Assembly: GCF_014651675.1 (NCBI RefSeq)
Contig: NZ_BMXI01000001.1
Span: 127,968-191,967 of the forward strand
Direction of reading: 5' to 3'
DNA from: Roseibacillus persicicus
GTDB taxonomy: Bacteria > Verrucomicrobiota > Verrucomicrobiia > Verrucomicrobiales > Akkermansiaceae
Length of the DNA: 64,000 bases
A program made the position numbers and the translations under genes. The notes below the pieces were generated by a model that made no database searches, was not told the origin of the DNA, and saw nothing but the letters and a program-made list of their open reading frames with translations. Positions within the stretch are counted from its first letter, which is position 1; every line of letters starts with the position of its first letter. Positions 46,965 to 56,016 of this stretch are shown here, one piece after another.

Positions 46965-48560
46965 ATGGCCAACAAAGACCAAACCGATCCCGTCCGCATG
47001 GAAAAAATCGTGTCCCTCTGCAAGCGCAAGGGCTTCATCTTCCAATCCGGCGAGCTCTACGGGGGCCTGAACGGTTGCTGGGATCTCGGTCCTCTCGGCA
47101 CCGAGCTGAAGCGCAATGTGAAGGAGATGTGGTGGCGTCGCCACGTGCAGGAGCGCGATGATGTTCTCGGCATGGACGGCTCCATCCTGACCCATCAGGA
47201 GGTCTTGAAAGCGTCCGGCCACGTCGGCGGATTCTCCGACCCGATGTCCGATTGCCTTCTTTCCAAAGCCCGTCTGCGCGCCGACCAAATCGAGCCCCAG
47301 TCCGGCACCGCTTATCACTTTACCGGAGCCAAGCACGAGGAAAGCGGCTGGTCCGTCGAGCGCCCCTACTCCGTGCTGCTCAATCAGCCGAACCAAGACG
47401 AGAACAAGGCCCGCAAGACCGCGCGCGAGTATTACTCCCAGTTCCTCTCCGACAAACAGATCTCTCCCAAGAAGCTCGAGCTCCTTGGCGAAACCACTAG
47501 CGAGGAAAAAGACGTCACCAACTACAACCCGGAGAACGGCTCCCTCCTGACCGAACCCCGCGAGTTCGAGCTCATGTTCAAGACCTACATGGGTGCCTCC
47601 GCCGAGGACGGCGACCCCTCGGCCCTGGCTTACCTCCGCCCGGAAACCGCGCAGTCCATCTTCGTGCAATACAAGAACGTGATGGACTCCAACCGCGTGA
47701 AGCTGCCCTTCGGCATCGCGCAGATTGGTAAGTCTTTCCGCAACGAGATCAATCCCCGCAACTACATCTTCCGCAGCCGCGAGTTCGAGCAGATGGAGAT
47801 CGAATACTTCTGCCACCCCAGCGACGGCCTGCGCCTGACCGACGAGTGGTTGGAGAACCGCCTCGCCTGGTATGAAGAGGTCGGCATCCCCCGGGAGAAG
47901 CTGCACATCCTCGACATTCCGGACGGCGAGCGCGCGCACTACTCGCAGAAGACCTACGACATCGAGTATGAGTTCCCCTTCGGAATTCAGGAGCTCGAAG
48001 GGGTGGCCTATCGCGGTGACTACGACCTCGGCAAGCACAAGGAAGCCTCCGGCAAGCCTTTGGAATACTTCGACCAGGAGACCAAGGAAAAGTTTATCCC
48101 CCACGTCGTGGAGCCCTCCGCAGGTTGCGACCGCACCGTGCTGGCCCTCCTTTGCGAAGCCTTCGACGAAGAAGACCTCACCAAAGAAGGCGGCAAGCCC
48201 GACATTCGCACCGTGATGCACTTTTCACCCAAAGTGGCTCCCGTGAAAGCCGCGGTCTTCCCCCTTCTCAAGAAAAACGACGAACAAGTCCGCATCGCCA
48301 AAGAGATCCAGAAGGAGCTCCAGCAATGGATGAACGTCGACTATGATGACGGGGGCGCAGTGGGCCGTCGCTATCGCCGTCAGGATGAGATCGGAACCCC
48401 CTTCTGCATCACCGTCGACTTCGAGACCCTCGGTGAGGGCGAGGGAGATGATGCCGCCGACCTGAAGGGCACCGTCACCATCCGCGAGCGGGACTCCATG
48501 GAGCAAACCCGCATCGCCATCGACGATGTCCTCGCCTACCTGCTGAAGCGGATTCGCTAG
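46965..48560 (+). CDS. glyS: Glycyl-tRNA synthetase, homodimeric type
   Basis: 531 residues. Class II core: FQSGELYGGLNGCWDLGPLG (motif region), motif 2 around FRNEINPRN, motif 3 in PSAGCDRTVLALL, and an HGTP anticodon-binding domain at the C-terminus (KVAPVKAAVFPLLKK). This is the alpha2 (GlyQS) type, not the bacterial alpha2beta2 type. It charges tRNA-Gly. The AAA ATPase gene begins 16 nt downstream. Confidence 0.97.
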   Translation: MANKDQTDPVRMEKIVSLCKRKGFIFQSGELYGGLNGCWDLGPLGTELKRNVKEMWWRRHVQERDDVLGMDGSILTHQEVLKASGHVGGFSDPMSDCLLSKARLRADQIEPQSGTAYHFTGAKHEESGWSVERPYSVLLNQPNQDENKARKTAREYYSQFLSDKQISPKKLELLGETTSEEKDVTNYNPENGSLLTEPREFELMFKTYMGASAEDGDPSALAYLRPETAQSIFVQYKNVMDSNRVKLPFGIAQIGKSFRNEINPRNYIFRSREFEQMEIEYFCHPSDGLRLTDEWLENRLAWYEEVGIPREKLHILDIPDGERAHYSQKTYDIEYEFPFGIQELEGVAYRGDYDLGKHKEASGKPLEYFDQETKEKFIPHVVEPSAGCDRTVLALLCEAFDEEDLTKEGGKPDIRTVMHFSPKVAPVKAAVFPLLKKNDEQVRIAKEIQKELQQWMNVDYDDGGAVGRRYRRQDEIGTPFCITVDFETLGEGEGDDAADLKGTVTIRERDSMEQTRIAIDDVLAYLLKRIR

Positions 48561-48576
48561 GCGGCTCTTTTTTCCC

Positions 48577-49641
48577 ATGCTCTACAGCCTCTCCATCAAG
48601 GGCTACCGCTCCTTGCTTGATCTCTCGATCAAGCTGGGGCCCTTGACGGTGATTCAAGGCTCCAATGGGGTGGGAAAGTCCAACCTCTACAAGGCTCTTC
48701 ACCTCTTCTCGTCGCTGGCCAATGGGTCCTTTCCCCAAACCATCGCGGCTGAGGGTGGCACCCCGAGTTGCTTCTGGGCCGCCCCCACGCCCGGTCCACG
48801 CAAGCCCAAGACTATTTCCCTGGGAGTGCGCTCGGCGCTCTTTGACTGGAATGTTGTCTTCGGACTGGTTCCCACCACCCCGGGCGATCCCACATTCTTC
48901 CGAACTGACCCCGACGTCAAAAAGGAATCCCTCCGCGGCGAGACCGGCACCCATACCCGGGCGGCCTGGAGCCGGGAAATCCCGCATACGGAATCGTTCC
49001 TCTCCTTCATTCGCGATGCTCCCAACTACCCGGAGCTCGCCACCGCGCGCGAGGACATCCTCTCCTGGCGCTTCTACGAGGGCTTTCGCTCCGACGATCA
49101 GTCCCCCTTGCGGAGCCCTTCGCCCCGATTTTGGTCGCCGGTGCTTCACCCCGACGGCTCCAACCTCGCCGCGGCTTTGCAGACCATCCGCGAGTATTCC
49201 TTTCCGCACCGGCTGGAGGAAATCGTCGCCCTCGCCTTTCCCGAGCACCGCTTGGAGATCTCCGACGAGAACGAGTCCGTCCTCTCCCTCGAATGGTGGC
49301 ACCCCGATCTCAAGCGCCCCTTGGCCGCGCACGAACTGTCCGACGGCACCCTCCGCTTTCTAGCGCTCACCGCAGCCCTACTAGCGCCCAAGGCGCCTTC
49401 CCTGCTGGTTCTCAATGAGCCCGAGAACAGTCTCAATCCCTCCCTTTATCCAGCCCTCATCCAATTGATCAGTTGGGCAAACGAGGCCTCCCAAGTCCTC
49501 GTCATCACCCACTCCGAAGACTTGGCGAGCCTGCTGCAGGACGAACAAGAGGCTCTGGTCCACCAACTGGTCCTGAAGGATGGAGCCACTCGCCTGGCGG
49601 AAGACGCCGATGCCAAGCGGGTCTGGAACTTCGAAGATTAG
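48577..49641 (+). CDS. AAA family ATPase (SMC/RecF-like)
   Basis: 354 residues. Walker A is GSNGVGKSNLYKA, the ABC-type signature is HELSDGTLRFLALTA, Walker B is SLLVLNEPENSLNPSL, and the H-loop is LVITHSE. A central region (about 70-210) replaces a long coiled coil. It is the stand-alone 'AAA15/AAA21' type. Such ATPases sometimes pair with a nuclease in defence systems, but no partner is present here, and the fixed place behind glyS argues for a housekeeping or DNA-repair role. Confidence 0.88.
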   Translation: MLYSLSIKGYRSLLDLSIKLGPLTVIQGSNGVGKSNLYKALHLFSSLANGSFPQTIAAEGGTPSCFWAAPTPGPRKPKTISLGVRSALFDWNVVFGLVPTTPGDPTFFRTDPDVKKESLRGETGTHTRAAWSREIPHTESFLSFIRDAPNYPELATAREDILSWRFYEGFRSDDQSPLRSPSPRFWSPVLHPDGSNLAAALQTIREYSFPHRLEEIVALAFPEHRLEISDENESVLSLEWWHPDLKRPLAAHELSDGTLRFLALTAALLAPKAPSLLVLNEPENSLNPSLYPALIQLISWANEASQVLVITHSEDLASLLQDEQEALVHQLVLKDGATRLAEDADAKRVWNFED

Positions 49642-49653
49642 GATACTGCCGGC

Positions 49654-49675
49654 CCACGGATAAGTCTCTCCGTGG
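49654..49675 (+). terminator. Hairpin after AAA ATPase gene
   Basis: CCACGGA-taagtctc-TCCGTGG, a perfect 7-bp stem 12 nt past the stop, followed by AGCATTTTCATT. The T-run is weak, so termination may be partial. Confidence 0.6.
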
Positions 49676-49843
49676 AGCATTTTCATTAAATTGATTCACG
49701 AAAAACGGCTATTTCACCTCAGAGCCGCAAGACGCTTTAAAAAAGTAGTGAAATCGACGATCTCGAACACCTCAAATGCCGTGTAATCATTATTTTTATA
49801 AAAATAGGATTGCCGAAAATTAAGATTCTGTAAAACTTCATGC

Positions 49844-49939
49844 ATGACGCCAAAAAAGCAGTCCGAGAATCCACTGGAGATTCTGTTCTTTGTAGTGATG
49901 ACAGTGACCTTGCTGATCACTCCATTTTTGATGGGTTAG
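49844..49939 (+). CDS. Possible 31-residue single-pass membrane peptide
   Basis: ATG 49844 to TAG 49939 encodes MTPKKQSENPLEILFFVVMT followed by VTLLITPFLMG. A short charged N-terminus precedes one hydrophobic helix of about 19 residues, the typical make-up of a small membrane protein. The surrounding 49676-50001 is otherwise empty and AT-rich. No clear Shine-Dalgarno is visible. A 68-codon frame on the opposite strand lacks such features. Function unknown. Confidence 0.45.
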   Translation: MTPKKQSENPLEILFFVVMTVTLLITPFLMG

Positions 49940-50001
49940 CCAAGCTGTCATGACGGCGTCTAGCTCTGTCCTTCCTGAGCCAGCGAGATTACCCTCCGTC
50001 C

Positions 50002-50631
50002 ATGTTTCGTTTTCGCCTCTTCGGCATCCCCGTAACGGTTCTTCCTTGGTTTTGGATCACCCTTGCCATCATTGGCTCCCAGACGGTTCACGGCTTTAGT
50101 GATTTATTCCGCATTGTTCTCTTCGTCCTTGCCGGCTTCATCTCCGTTCTCGTGCATGAGTTGGGCCATGCGCTCACTATCAAGAAATTCGGAGCTCCCA
50201 CCGAGATTGTCCTCCAGGCTTTCGGAGGGTTCGCCACCTACCCTCCCAACCGGTTCAATCGCCTACAGGATTTCCTCCTCACCGCCGCCGGGCCAGCCAT
50301 TCAGATCGTCCTTGGACTCGTCATTTTTCTGCTGATCCGGACTGTTGATTTGCCCGATTCAATGGGACTCTACTTTTTGAAAGTCCTCTCGGGGATCAGC
50401 CTCTTCTGGGCCTTTATCAATCTCGTCCCCGTCTTTCCCCTCGACGGAGGACAGTTGCTCAATGCGATGCTTGGGCCTAAGAATAAGAAGATTACCCACA
50501 TCACCGGCATCATCGTCGCGATTGCACTGGGGCTGCTGGCGCTGAAGTTCGGCTTCATCTTTGCCACCTTCTTCATGGGCTACTTCGCCTACCTCAACTT
50601 CCAGATTCTTCAGGGTCCTGGTCGAGTTTAG
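50002..50631 (+). CDS. M50 (site-2 protease) family membrane metallopeptidase
   Basis: 209 residues with about six TM helices. The zinc-binding HELGH is in VLVHELGHALTIKKFGA, and the second motif NLVPVFPLDGG supplies the third ligand. There is no PDZ or CBS domain, so it is the minimal type. It cleaves substrates within the membrane, but the target is unknown. Convergent with the TauE/SafE gene (3 nt between stops). Confidence 0.93.
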   Translation: MFRFRLFGIPVTVLPWFWITLAIIGSQTVHGFSDLFRIVLFVLAGFISVLVHELGHALTIKKFGAPTEIVLQAFGGFATYPPNRFNRLQDFLLTAAGPAIQIVLGLVIFLLIRTVDLPDSMGLYFLKVLSGISLFWAFINLVPVFPLDGGQLLNAMLGPKNKKITHITGIIVAIALGLLALKFGFIFATFFMGYFAYLNFQILQGPGRV

Positions 50632-50634
50632 CTC

Positions 50635-51381
50635 TCACGAGGAAAAGAAGAGCAATTTGCTTCCCGCCAAGAGGGCAAATGCGAGCACGATGCGCTCGAA
50701 CCACACCTGCGACACCCGCACCAACATCCACTTCCCAGCCCAAACGCCGAGGAAAATGAAGGGAACGAGCTTGAGGTTGAACAGCAGGGATTCCGAGGTG
50801 GTCATCCCCAACCCTCCCGTGAAGGGGAGTTTGATGAGATTTACCAAAAGGAAAAATCGCACTCCAATACCGACCAACTCCATCTTCGGAATTCGGCGGG
50901 AGATGAGAAAGAGCTGAAAAACGGGACCCGCCGCATTGGCCACCATAGTGGCAAAGCCGGCAAAGACACCCGCCGCCGCTCCATAGCCCTTGGACTCCGC
51001 GAAAATGGCGAACGACTCCGGGCGCGATTTTCTCACGAGCTGAAGCGCCGCCATCGTCAGAATAATCAAACCGATTAGCGGCTTGGCCAGGCTCTCCGAC
51101 ATGACATCCAGCAAAAAGAAACCCGCGGTCATCCCAATCAGGGCCGGCCACAACAATTTCCAAACCGGAGGCCAACTCCCGTGCTTGCGATAGGCGGGAA
51201 AAACCATCAAATCGGCAACAATCAACATGGGCAAAAGAATCCCCACCGAGGATTTCCCAAACAATTCAGCCATCAGATAGACCTGAATGACCCCCACTCC
51301 CCCAAAACCCGCTTTGGAAACCCCCACCGAGAGAGCCGCCAGAATCGCCATGGCCCACGCCGCCGCCGTCAAATCGAACAC
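50635..51381 (-). CDS. TauE/SafE family permease
   Basis: 248 residues with eight hydrophobic segments. GVSKAGFGGVGVIQVYLMAELFG at the N-terminus and the internally repeated second half (GVFAGFATMVANAAGPVFQLFL) are typical of TauE/SafE sulfite/organosulfur exporters. It lies in the inner membrane. The sulfatases elsewhere in the window make a sulfur oxyanion substrate tempting but unproven. Confidence 0.92.
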   Translation of the reverse strand: MFDLTAAAWAMAILAALSVGVSKAGFGGVGVIQVYLMAELFGKSSVGILLPMLIVADLMVFPAYRKHGSWPPVWKLLWPALIGMTAGFFLLDVMSESLAKPLIGLIILTMAALQLVRKSRPESFAIFAESKGYGAAAGVFAGFATMVANAAGPVFQLFLISRRIPKMELVGIGVRFFLLVNLIKLPFTGGLGMTTSESLLFNLKLVPFIFLGVWAGKWMLVRVSQVWFERIVLAFALLAGSKLLFFSS

Positions 51382-51422
51382 AGGGGGCTTCTAGAAAACG
51401 AATCGTCGACTGTCGCTTCTAA

Positions 51423-51456
51423 AAAGCAAGAAGGAGGCCGGCTCCCGCCAGCCTCC
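51423..51456 (-). terminator. Terminator of the 51627-52049 gene
   Basis: On the minus strand GGAGGC-T-GGC-GGGA-GCC-G-GCCTCC is followed by TTCTTGCTTTTT, about 170 nt past the stop. Confidence 0.7.
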
Positions 51457-51626
51457 CCCCTGTTGTTGGATGCCTTGCAACTTTACATTCCCACGAGCAA
51501 AGAAGACGCCCAAAAAATCCTCCAATACCTCATATAACGATTTTTAGAACGAATGGTTACACCAAAAGCTTAACTTTTTTTCGAAAAGAGGGCCTGCCCC
51601 TTCGCTGACGACAGAAAGAACGGTCC

Positions 51627-52049
51627 TCAAAGCACCATTTCCAAAGCATTGACAAAGAAGGGTCCCACGACGACCCCACCCCAGAAAATCGCCAAAGCCC
51701 AAACCGAAGGTCCCGTATCACCACCAGTGAGGTGGTCACAAACAAAGAGGAGAAGGTGGCTGACCATCACCGCCAGCGCCCCGAGAAGGAACATCGTAGT
51801 CTCCAGGCCTGCCACCCCATTGGTGAAATCCAGCCCCATCGCCATCAACCCCCAGCGAATCCAAATCATCGCCACCACCACAATCATGGACCAAAAGGAC
51901 CCCCACCCGAGGTTCCGCCCCAAGCGACGGTTTCTCTCCGTCGTCGAGCTCAAAGCTCCGCCCAGTCCCAGACGAGTCACCGGCTTCAGCTTCGAGCCGG
52001 ACTCTTTCACCGGGGTTAACCTGTCGTCCCATATTTTTCTCACTAGCAT
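51627..52049 (-). CDS. Small membrane protein, unknown function
   Basis: 140 residues. A basic N-terminal 45 residues (TERNRRLGRNLGWGSFW) is followed by three TM helices (SMIVVVAMIWIRWGLMAMG, GLETTMFLLGALAVMVSHLL, GPSVWALAIFWGGVVVGPFF). No family recognised. Divergent from argG. GTG 52043 is an alternative start. Confidence 0.65.
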   Translation of the reverse strand: MLVRKIWDDRLTPVKESGSKLKPVTRLGLGGALSSTTERNRRLGRNLGWGSFWSMIVVVAMIWIRWGLMAMGLDFTNGVAGLETTMFLLGALAVMVSHLLLFVCDHLTGGDTGPSVWALAIFWGGVVVGPFFVNALEMVL

Positions 52050-52072
52050 GCAGACTTTATATCCTCACCCAC

Positions 52073-52106
52073 AGAGGGCCCGCTGTTACAAGCGGAGGCT
52101 CTTTTT
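52073..52106 (+). promoter_or_regulatory. Attenuator-like hairpin in the argG leader
   Basis: AGAG...CCGCT-gttaca-AGCGG...CTCT with a 3x3 internal loop, then TTTTT. No plus-strand gene lies upstream that would need a terminator, so this may control read-through into argG, 176 nt downstream. I see no recognisable ArgR box or riboswitch core. Confidence 0.4.
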
Positions 52107-52281
52107 CTAAATGGCAATTCCCCTCAAACGATTCGGTACAAAAAAGACAATCAGACTGAGCTTGAGCACCAATCCCGACACAACGAGCCCGAAAGAGCTC
52201 TTAGAACAAAGGGTGGGAAAATTGGGTGCCCGAAAATTTCGCGTGATTCTCGGGGCGGATTCCCCTATTCCCGTCCCACAC

Positions 52282-53562
52282 ATGAAGATCGTTGTCGCAT
52301 ACTCCGGAGGTCTCGATACCTCAGTTCTCCTCAAATGGCTCAAGGACAAATATTCCGCCGAGATCATCGCCTACTGTGCTGACGTGGGGCAGGATGACGA
52401 GTTGGATGGCTTGGAAGAAAAAGCCCTCACCACCGGAGCCTCCAAGTGCTACATCGGCGACCTCAAGGAAGACTTTGCCGCCAACTACATCTACCCGATG
52501 TTCCGCGCCAACGCCCTTTACGAAGGCCGCTACCTCCTCGGCACCTCCATCGCCCGTCCTTGTATTTCCAAGGGAATGGTCGACGTGGCTCTCAAAGAAG
52601 GAGCCGACGCCATCGCCCACGGGGCAACCGGCAAAGGCAACGACCAGGTCCGCTTCGAGCTTTCCGTCGCCGCTCTCGCTCCTCAAATCAAGATGATCGC
52701 ACCTTGGCGCGACGACTCTTTCCGCAAGGACTTCCCCGGCCGCGCCGAGATGATCGCTTACTCCGAGGCCAACGGCATTCCCATCAAGGCTTCCATGAAA
52801 AAGCCCTACTCGATGGACCGCAACCTTCTCCACATCTCCTACGAAGCCGGTGCCCTCGAGGACACTTGGTATGACGGCACCACCGACGCCGACAAGGACA
52901 TGTATACCCTCTCGGTCTCTCCCGAAGACGCACCCGACAAGCCGCAGTATCTCCAGCTTCTCTTCGAAAAAGGCGATGTTGTCGGCCTCAAGACGGACGG
53001 ACTCGACGAGGTCATTGCCAAGCTCGGTGATGTTACCGCGACCGGCGAGGCTGATGGCTACACTCTCCTCAATCCCTACGGCGTGATGCGGGTCCTCAAC
53101 TTCCTCGGTGGAGCGCACGGCATTGGCCGCATCGACATTGTGGAAAACCGCTTTGTCGGTATGAAGTCCCGCGGCATCTACGAGACCCCCGGTGGCACCA
53201 TCCTGCTTGCCGCTCACCAAGACCTCGAGACCCTCGTCATCGACCGCGAAGCCCAGCACGTGCGCGACAGCTTGATTCCCAAATATGCCCAGCTCGTCTA
53301 CAACGGCTTCTGGTTCGCCCCCGAGCGCGAAGCCATTCAGGCCCTCGTCGATAGCACGCAGGAGAAAGTCTCCGGCGAAGTGCGGGTGAAGCTCTACAAA
53401 GGCAACATCATCAACGCCGGACGCCGCAGCGTGCACACCCTCTACGACGAAGCGGTTGCCACTATGGAAGGCGGACAAGAAGAAGCCTACAACCAGAACG
53501 ACGCCACCGGCTTCATCGCCCTCAACGCCCTCCGTCTGAAGGCCAACGCGCGCCAGAAGTAG
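52282..53562 (+). CDS. argG: Argininosuccinate synthase
   Basis: 426 residues from ATG 52282 ([20 protein letters not shown]), the standard start with the PP-loop SGGLDTS; the frame is open 171 nt further upstream, but that stretch is leader. Family blocks [16 protein letters not shown] and [14 protein letters not shown] are present. It condenses citrulline and aspartate with ATP in arginine synthesis in the cytoplasm. argH is not in the window. A terminator follows. Confidence 0.98.
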   Translation: MKIVVAYSGGLDTSVLLKWLKDKYSAEIIAYCADVGQDDELDGLEEKALTTGASKCYIGDLKEDFAANYIYPMFRANALYEGRYLLGTSIARPCISKGMVDVALKEGADAIAHGATGKGNDQVRFELSVAALAPQIKMIAPWRDDSFRKDFPGRAEMIAYSEANGIPIKASMKKPYSMDRNLLHISYEAGALEDTWYDGTTDADKDMYTLSVSPEDAPDKPQYLQLLFEKGDVVGLKTDGLDEVIAKLGDVTATGEADGYTLLNPYGVMRVLNFLGGAHGIGRIDIVENRFVGMKSRGIYETPGGTILLAAHQDLETLVIDREAQHVRDSLIPKYAQLVYNGFWFAPEREAIQALVDSTQEKVSGEVRVKLYKGNIINAGRRSVHTLYDEAVATMEGGQEEAYNQNDATGFIALNALRLKANARQK

Positions 53563-53584
53563 TCGCCCAAACCAATCCTTTCCC

Positions 53585-53618
53585 CAGCCCCCTTCCCTCT
53601 CGGAAGCGGGGCTTTTTT
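53585..53618 (+). terminator. Intrinsic terminator of argG
   Basis: AGCCCC/GGGGCT with inner TTCC/GGAA pairs around CTCTC, followed by TTTTTT, 23 nt past the stop. Confidence 0.85.
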
Positions 53619-53642
53619 GTGCAACCCTTTCTTCCTCGCCGC

Positions 53643-55202
53643 ATGAGACGTCGCCTCAACAAAGCTATCTGGTTCCTCGTTCACAAGCTTCCCTGGAAAC
53701 CCATCTTGATCTGGGGCCCTTGGATCTTGGTTCTCCTCGTTTTGACCTTCTACGGGATCGAAAACTGGCGGGGCCAACGCGCGCTCAACAAAGCTCTGGC
53801 ACTTGCGAAGAAACAAGAGCTCTCGTTGAGATGGGAGGATTACAATCCCATAAAAATCCCAGACGAATACAACCTCGCAAAAAGCTCAATCTTTGACGGC
53901 TATCGAGATAACAACGACCTTAAAAGTATCATCTCCCTCGCGAAAAAGGGCATCGCACCTGCGGAAGTCAGCACCAACCGAAGCGACTTTCGTAAGCCTA
54001 AGGCTCGCGCGCTTTTGACCTCAAAAGTCGACATCCGACTGTGGCTCGCTCCCTCAGTCAGGCCAAAAACAGAAAGAGAGGCCGCCGAAAAGCTGGATGC
54101 CTTGTTTCCCAAGCGAAAAGACTTTCTAGACCAGCTCCACGCCGAGACAGAATTCAAAACCATCGTCCTCCAAGCCAGTCCCAAACAGTTTTCTTCACCT
54201 CTGGACACGACATTTTCCGACCTGATGCGAGGTTATTCGATCTCTCAAATTTGCGAAGAAGACGCTCGGTTGGCCCGTGCCCAAGGTGATGTCGATCGGG
54301 CTCTATCACGGATCGAAATTAACAACGCCTTTCTCAATCAAAAAGCGCCGAATCTCCTCGTCCCTCGGCTCATCGCCGGGTCAATCGCTGAGTACAACAT
54401 CGAAATCGCAGCCCTCATCCTCCGCTCGGGAGAAGCGAACTCATCGCAAATCAATCGGCTTCATCGTCTGCTTGAATTCTCACTTGTCGAAGACATTGAT
54501 CGCGTACTGCTCGGAGAACTCTCCTATAGCCTTGCCACAAGCGAAGAGGCGCTCAAAGACCGTCAACTGCTCAACACAAGCATTCCACTGTCCACCACCT
54601 TCGCGGCTACTACTTCTGGAACGACTCCTTCCAAGTGGGAAGAAGCCTTACAAAAGTCATTCGACTTCTCTCTTCGCAGAATCCCCTCGGGATGGCTTCG
54701 CCGATCAATGGCACAAGATATTGAGCGAGCGGTTGAACAAGTCGAAGGACTCAATATGGTTCACACCGAAGACCGTATTCTTTTTAGTCAACGTATTGAG
54801 CGAGCTCCCACAAAGGCAACCTTAGCTCATCAACTTCTCGGACAAGCTTCCGAGGACACTTGGAAAAAGGCCTTGGTAAAACTCCATATGAGCGACGGAA
54901 GGCGACAACTCATGCAAGTCGCAGCACGCTTGGAACTTCACAGGTTGGAACACGGTAAATACCCTCTCGCCCTGGACGAATTGGGTTCCACTCCCCTTGA
55001 TTTTTTCTCAGGCAAAGCCCTTCGCTACGAATTAAAGGCTGACGGAACTCCACACTTGTGGTCGCTTGGACCGGATCAGACTGATGACCACGGTCTCCCA
55101 ATACAACTGAACATCAATGACGCTAAGGGCGATCTCGTCTGGATGCTCACCCCCATCCCCGGTCTTACCGAAGCTGACTGGCGAAGAGCCACCGATAATT
55201 AG
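53643..55202 (+). CDS. Membrane-anchored protein, unknown function
   Basis: 519 residues from ATG 53643 (MRRRLNKAIWFLVHKLPWKP), just after the argG terminator; the GTG at 53619 overlaps its T-run. One N-terminal TM helix (ILVLLVLTFYGI) is followed by a long helical region and a C-terminal beta segment (KYPLALDELGSTPL, HLWSLGPDQTDDHG) that resembles the end of type II secretion pseudopilin-like or planctomycetal/verrucomicrobial lipoprotein domains. Function unknown. Its base composition is more AT-rich than that of argG. Confidence 0.7.
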   Translation: MRRRLNKAIWFLVHKLPWKPILIWGPWILVLLVLTFYGIENWRGQRALNKALALAKKQELSLRWEDYNPIKIPDEYNLAKSSIFDGYRDNNDLKSIISLAKKGIAPAEVSTNRSDFRKPKARALLTSKVDIRLWLAPSVRPKTEREAAEKLDALFPKRKDFLDQLHAETEFKTIVLQASPKQFSSPLDTTFSDLMRGYSISQICEEDARLARAQGDVDRALSRIEINNAFLNQKAPNLLVPRLIAGSIAEYNIEIAALILRSGEANSSQINRLHRLLEFSLVEDIDRVLLGELSYSLATSEEALKDRQLLNTSIPLSTTFAATTSGTTPSKWEEALQKSFDFSLRRIPSGWLRRSMAQDIERAVEQVEGLNMVHTEDRILFSQRIERAPTKATLAHQLLGQASEDTWKKALVKLHMSDGRRQLMQVAARLELHRLEHGKYPLALDELGSTPLDFFSGKALRYELKADGTPHLWSLGPDQTDDHGLPIQLNINDAKGDLVWMLTPIPGLTEADWRRATDN

Positions 55203-55280
55203 ATATTGAAACCAATTCCACTGCGCGAATTTCAAAAACCACTGGAATAAGGATCTACCCTGAACTATCCTATTGCCGCA

Positions 55281-55667
55281 ATGAGCATCGTTCACACACT
55301 CCTCACCTTCCTCATGGCCTTCTTGGTCGGGAATCCGGTGTGCTGTTGTGCGTCGCTCTTGCCGGAGCCGGAGCAGCCCTTCGGGAAGGAAGTCTCCAGT
55401 TGTTGTGGTTCTCCATCGAAGGAGTTGCCAAGCGATAAGGTGCCTGCAAAACCGCACCAATGTCCATGTGCGGAAAAGCCATCGGAAATACCCAATACCG
55501 ACGTAGCCATTCCACCGGCTCCAGCCGATGAGGTTGCTCCCCCTCAGAAACTCGAACAGCTTGCGGTGACTTTCCCTCGTGGTCCGACCTTCCAGTTCCA
55601 ACCTTCGAAATCTCTCTTTGCCCCTCCGCCGCCCGCGCGGCTACTCTTTCAGGTCTTCCGCCTTTGA
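55281..55667 (+). CDS. Cysteine-rich exported protein before copper oxidase
   Basis: 128 residues from ATG 55281. Signal peptide MSIVHTLLTFLMAFLVGNP, then Cys clusters CCCAS, SSCCGS and HQCPCAEK in a Pro/Lys-rich, otherwise disordered chain. No known family. Eight Cys residues and the downstream copper genes suggest a metal-binding or metal-shuttling role (inference). Confidence 0.7.
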   Translation: MSIVHTLLTFLMAFLVGNPVCCCASLLPEPEQPFGKEVSSCCGSPSKELPSDKVPAKPHQCPCAEKPSEIPNTDVAIPPAPADEVAPPQKLEQLAVTFPRGPTFQFQPSKSLFAPPPPARLLFQVFRL

Positions 55668-56016
55668 TGGAAAACGTTTCCCGCCGAGCCGCTATTGCCC
55701 CGGGAAACAACCACCGATGCCGCTCCTGTTTTGACGGTCATCAGGTTCCTCCACGCCCATCAGAATCTTGATAGCGTTTCTCTCACCGCCGATTCGACGC
55801 TGCTGATCCAGCTCTGTCGAAAAAGCGTAGGTCCGATCCCTCCCGATCCTCCTGCCCAATAAATCGGGCAGGCTATGGAACGGATCGATTGTGAGAGAAA
55901 CCAGCACGAGCGTGGCCCTCTCAACTCATCAACTCGAATCGTCGCGTGCCCAGTTCCCGCCGATCTCGATCTTCTTCCAGCCATCTTCATGGCTCCAACT
56001 GAACACCCACTTTCTC
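55668..56016. other. Intergenic upstream of copper oxidase
   Basis: 349 bases without a convincing gene. They hold an inverted-repeat element (55776-55901) and a CCTGCCC/GGGCAGG hairpin at about 55851-55872. Some CopY- or CueR-type operator would be expected here if the oxidase is copper-induced, but no textbook box is visible. Confidence 0.45.
55776..55901. repeat. 126-bp element with 11-bp terminal inverted repeats
   Basis: GTTTCTCTCAC at 55776-55786 and its exact inverse GTGAGAGAAAC at 55891-55901 bracket a central hairpin (CCTGCCC-aataaatc-GGGCAGG). No coding content. Size and terminal repeats resemble a MITE or REP-type element; no target-site duplication is obvious. Confidence 0.55.

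Noticed and set aside
48577-49641. AAA ATPase as part of a two-gene defence system
   Set aside because: No nuclease, methylase or toxin partner is adjacent and the gene follows glyS closely, so a defence call is unsupported.
49714-49920. 68-codon minus-strand frame in the gap before the M50 protease
   Set aside because: Aromatic- and Asn-rich, with no domain or signal feature; it overlaps the better small membrane peptide on the other strand.
52111-52281. 57-codon N-terminal extension of argG
   Set aside because: The standard ArgG start with the PP-loop begins at 52282, and the extension is low-complexity leader sequence.
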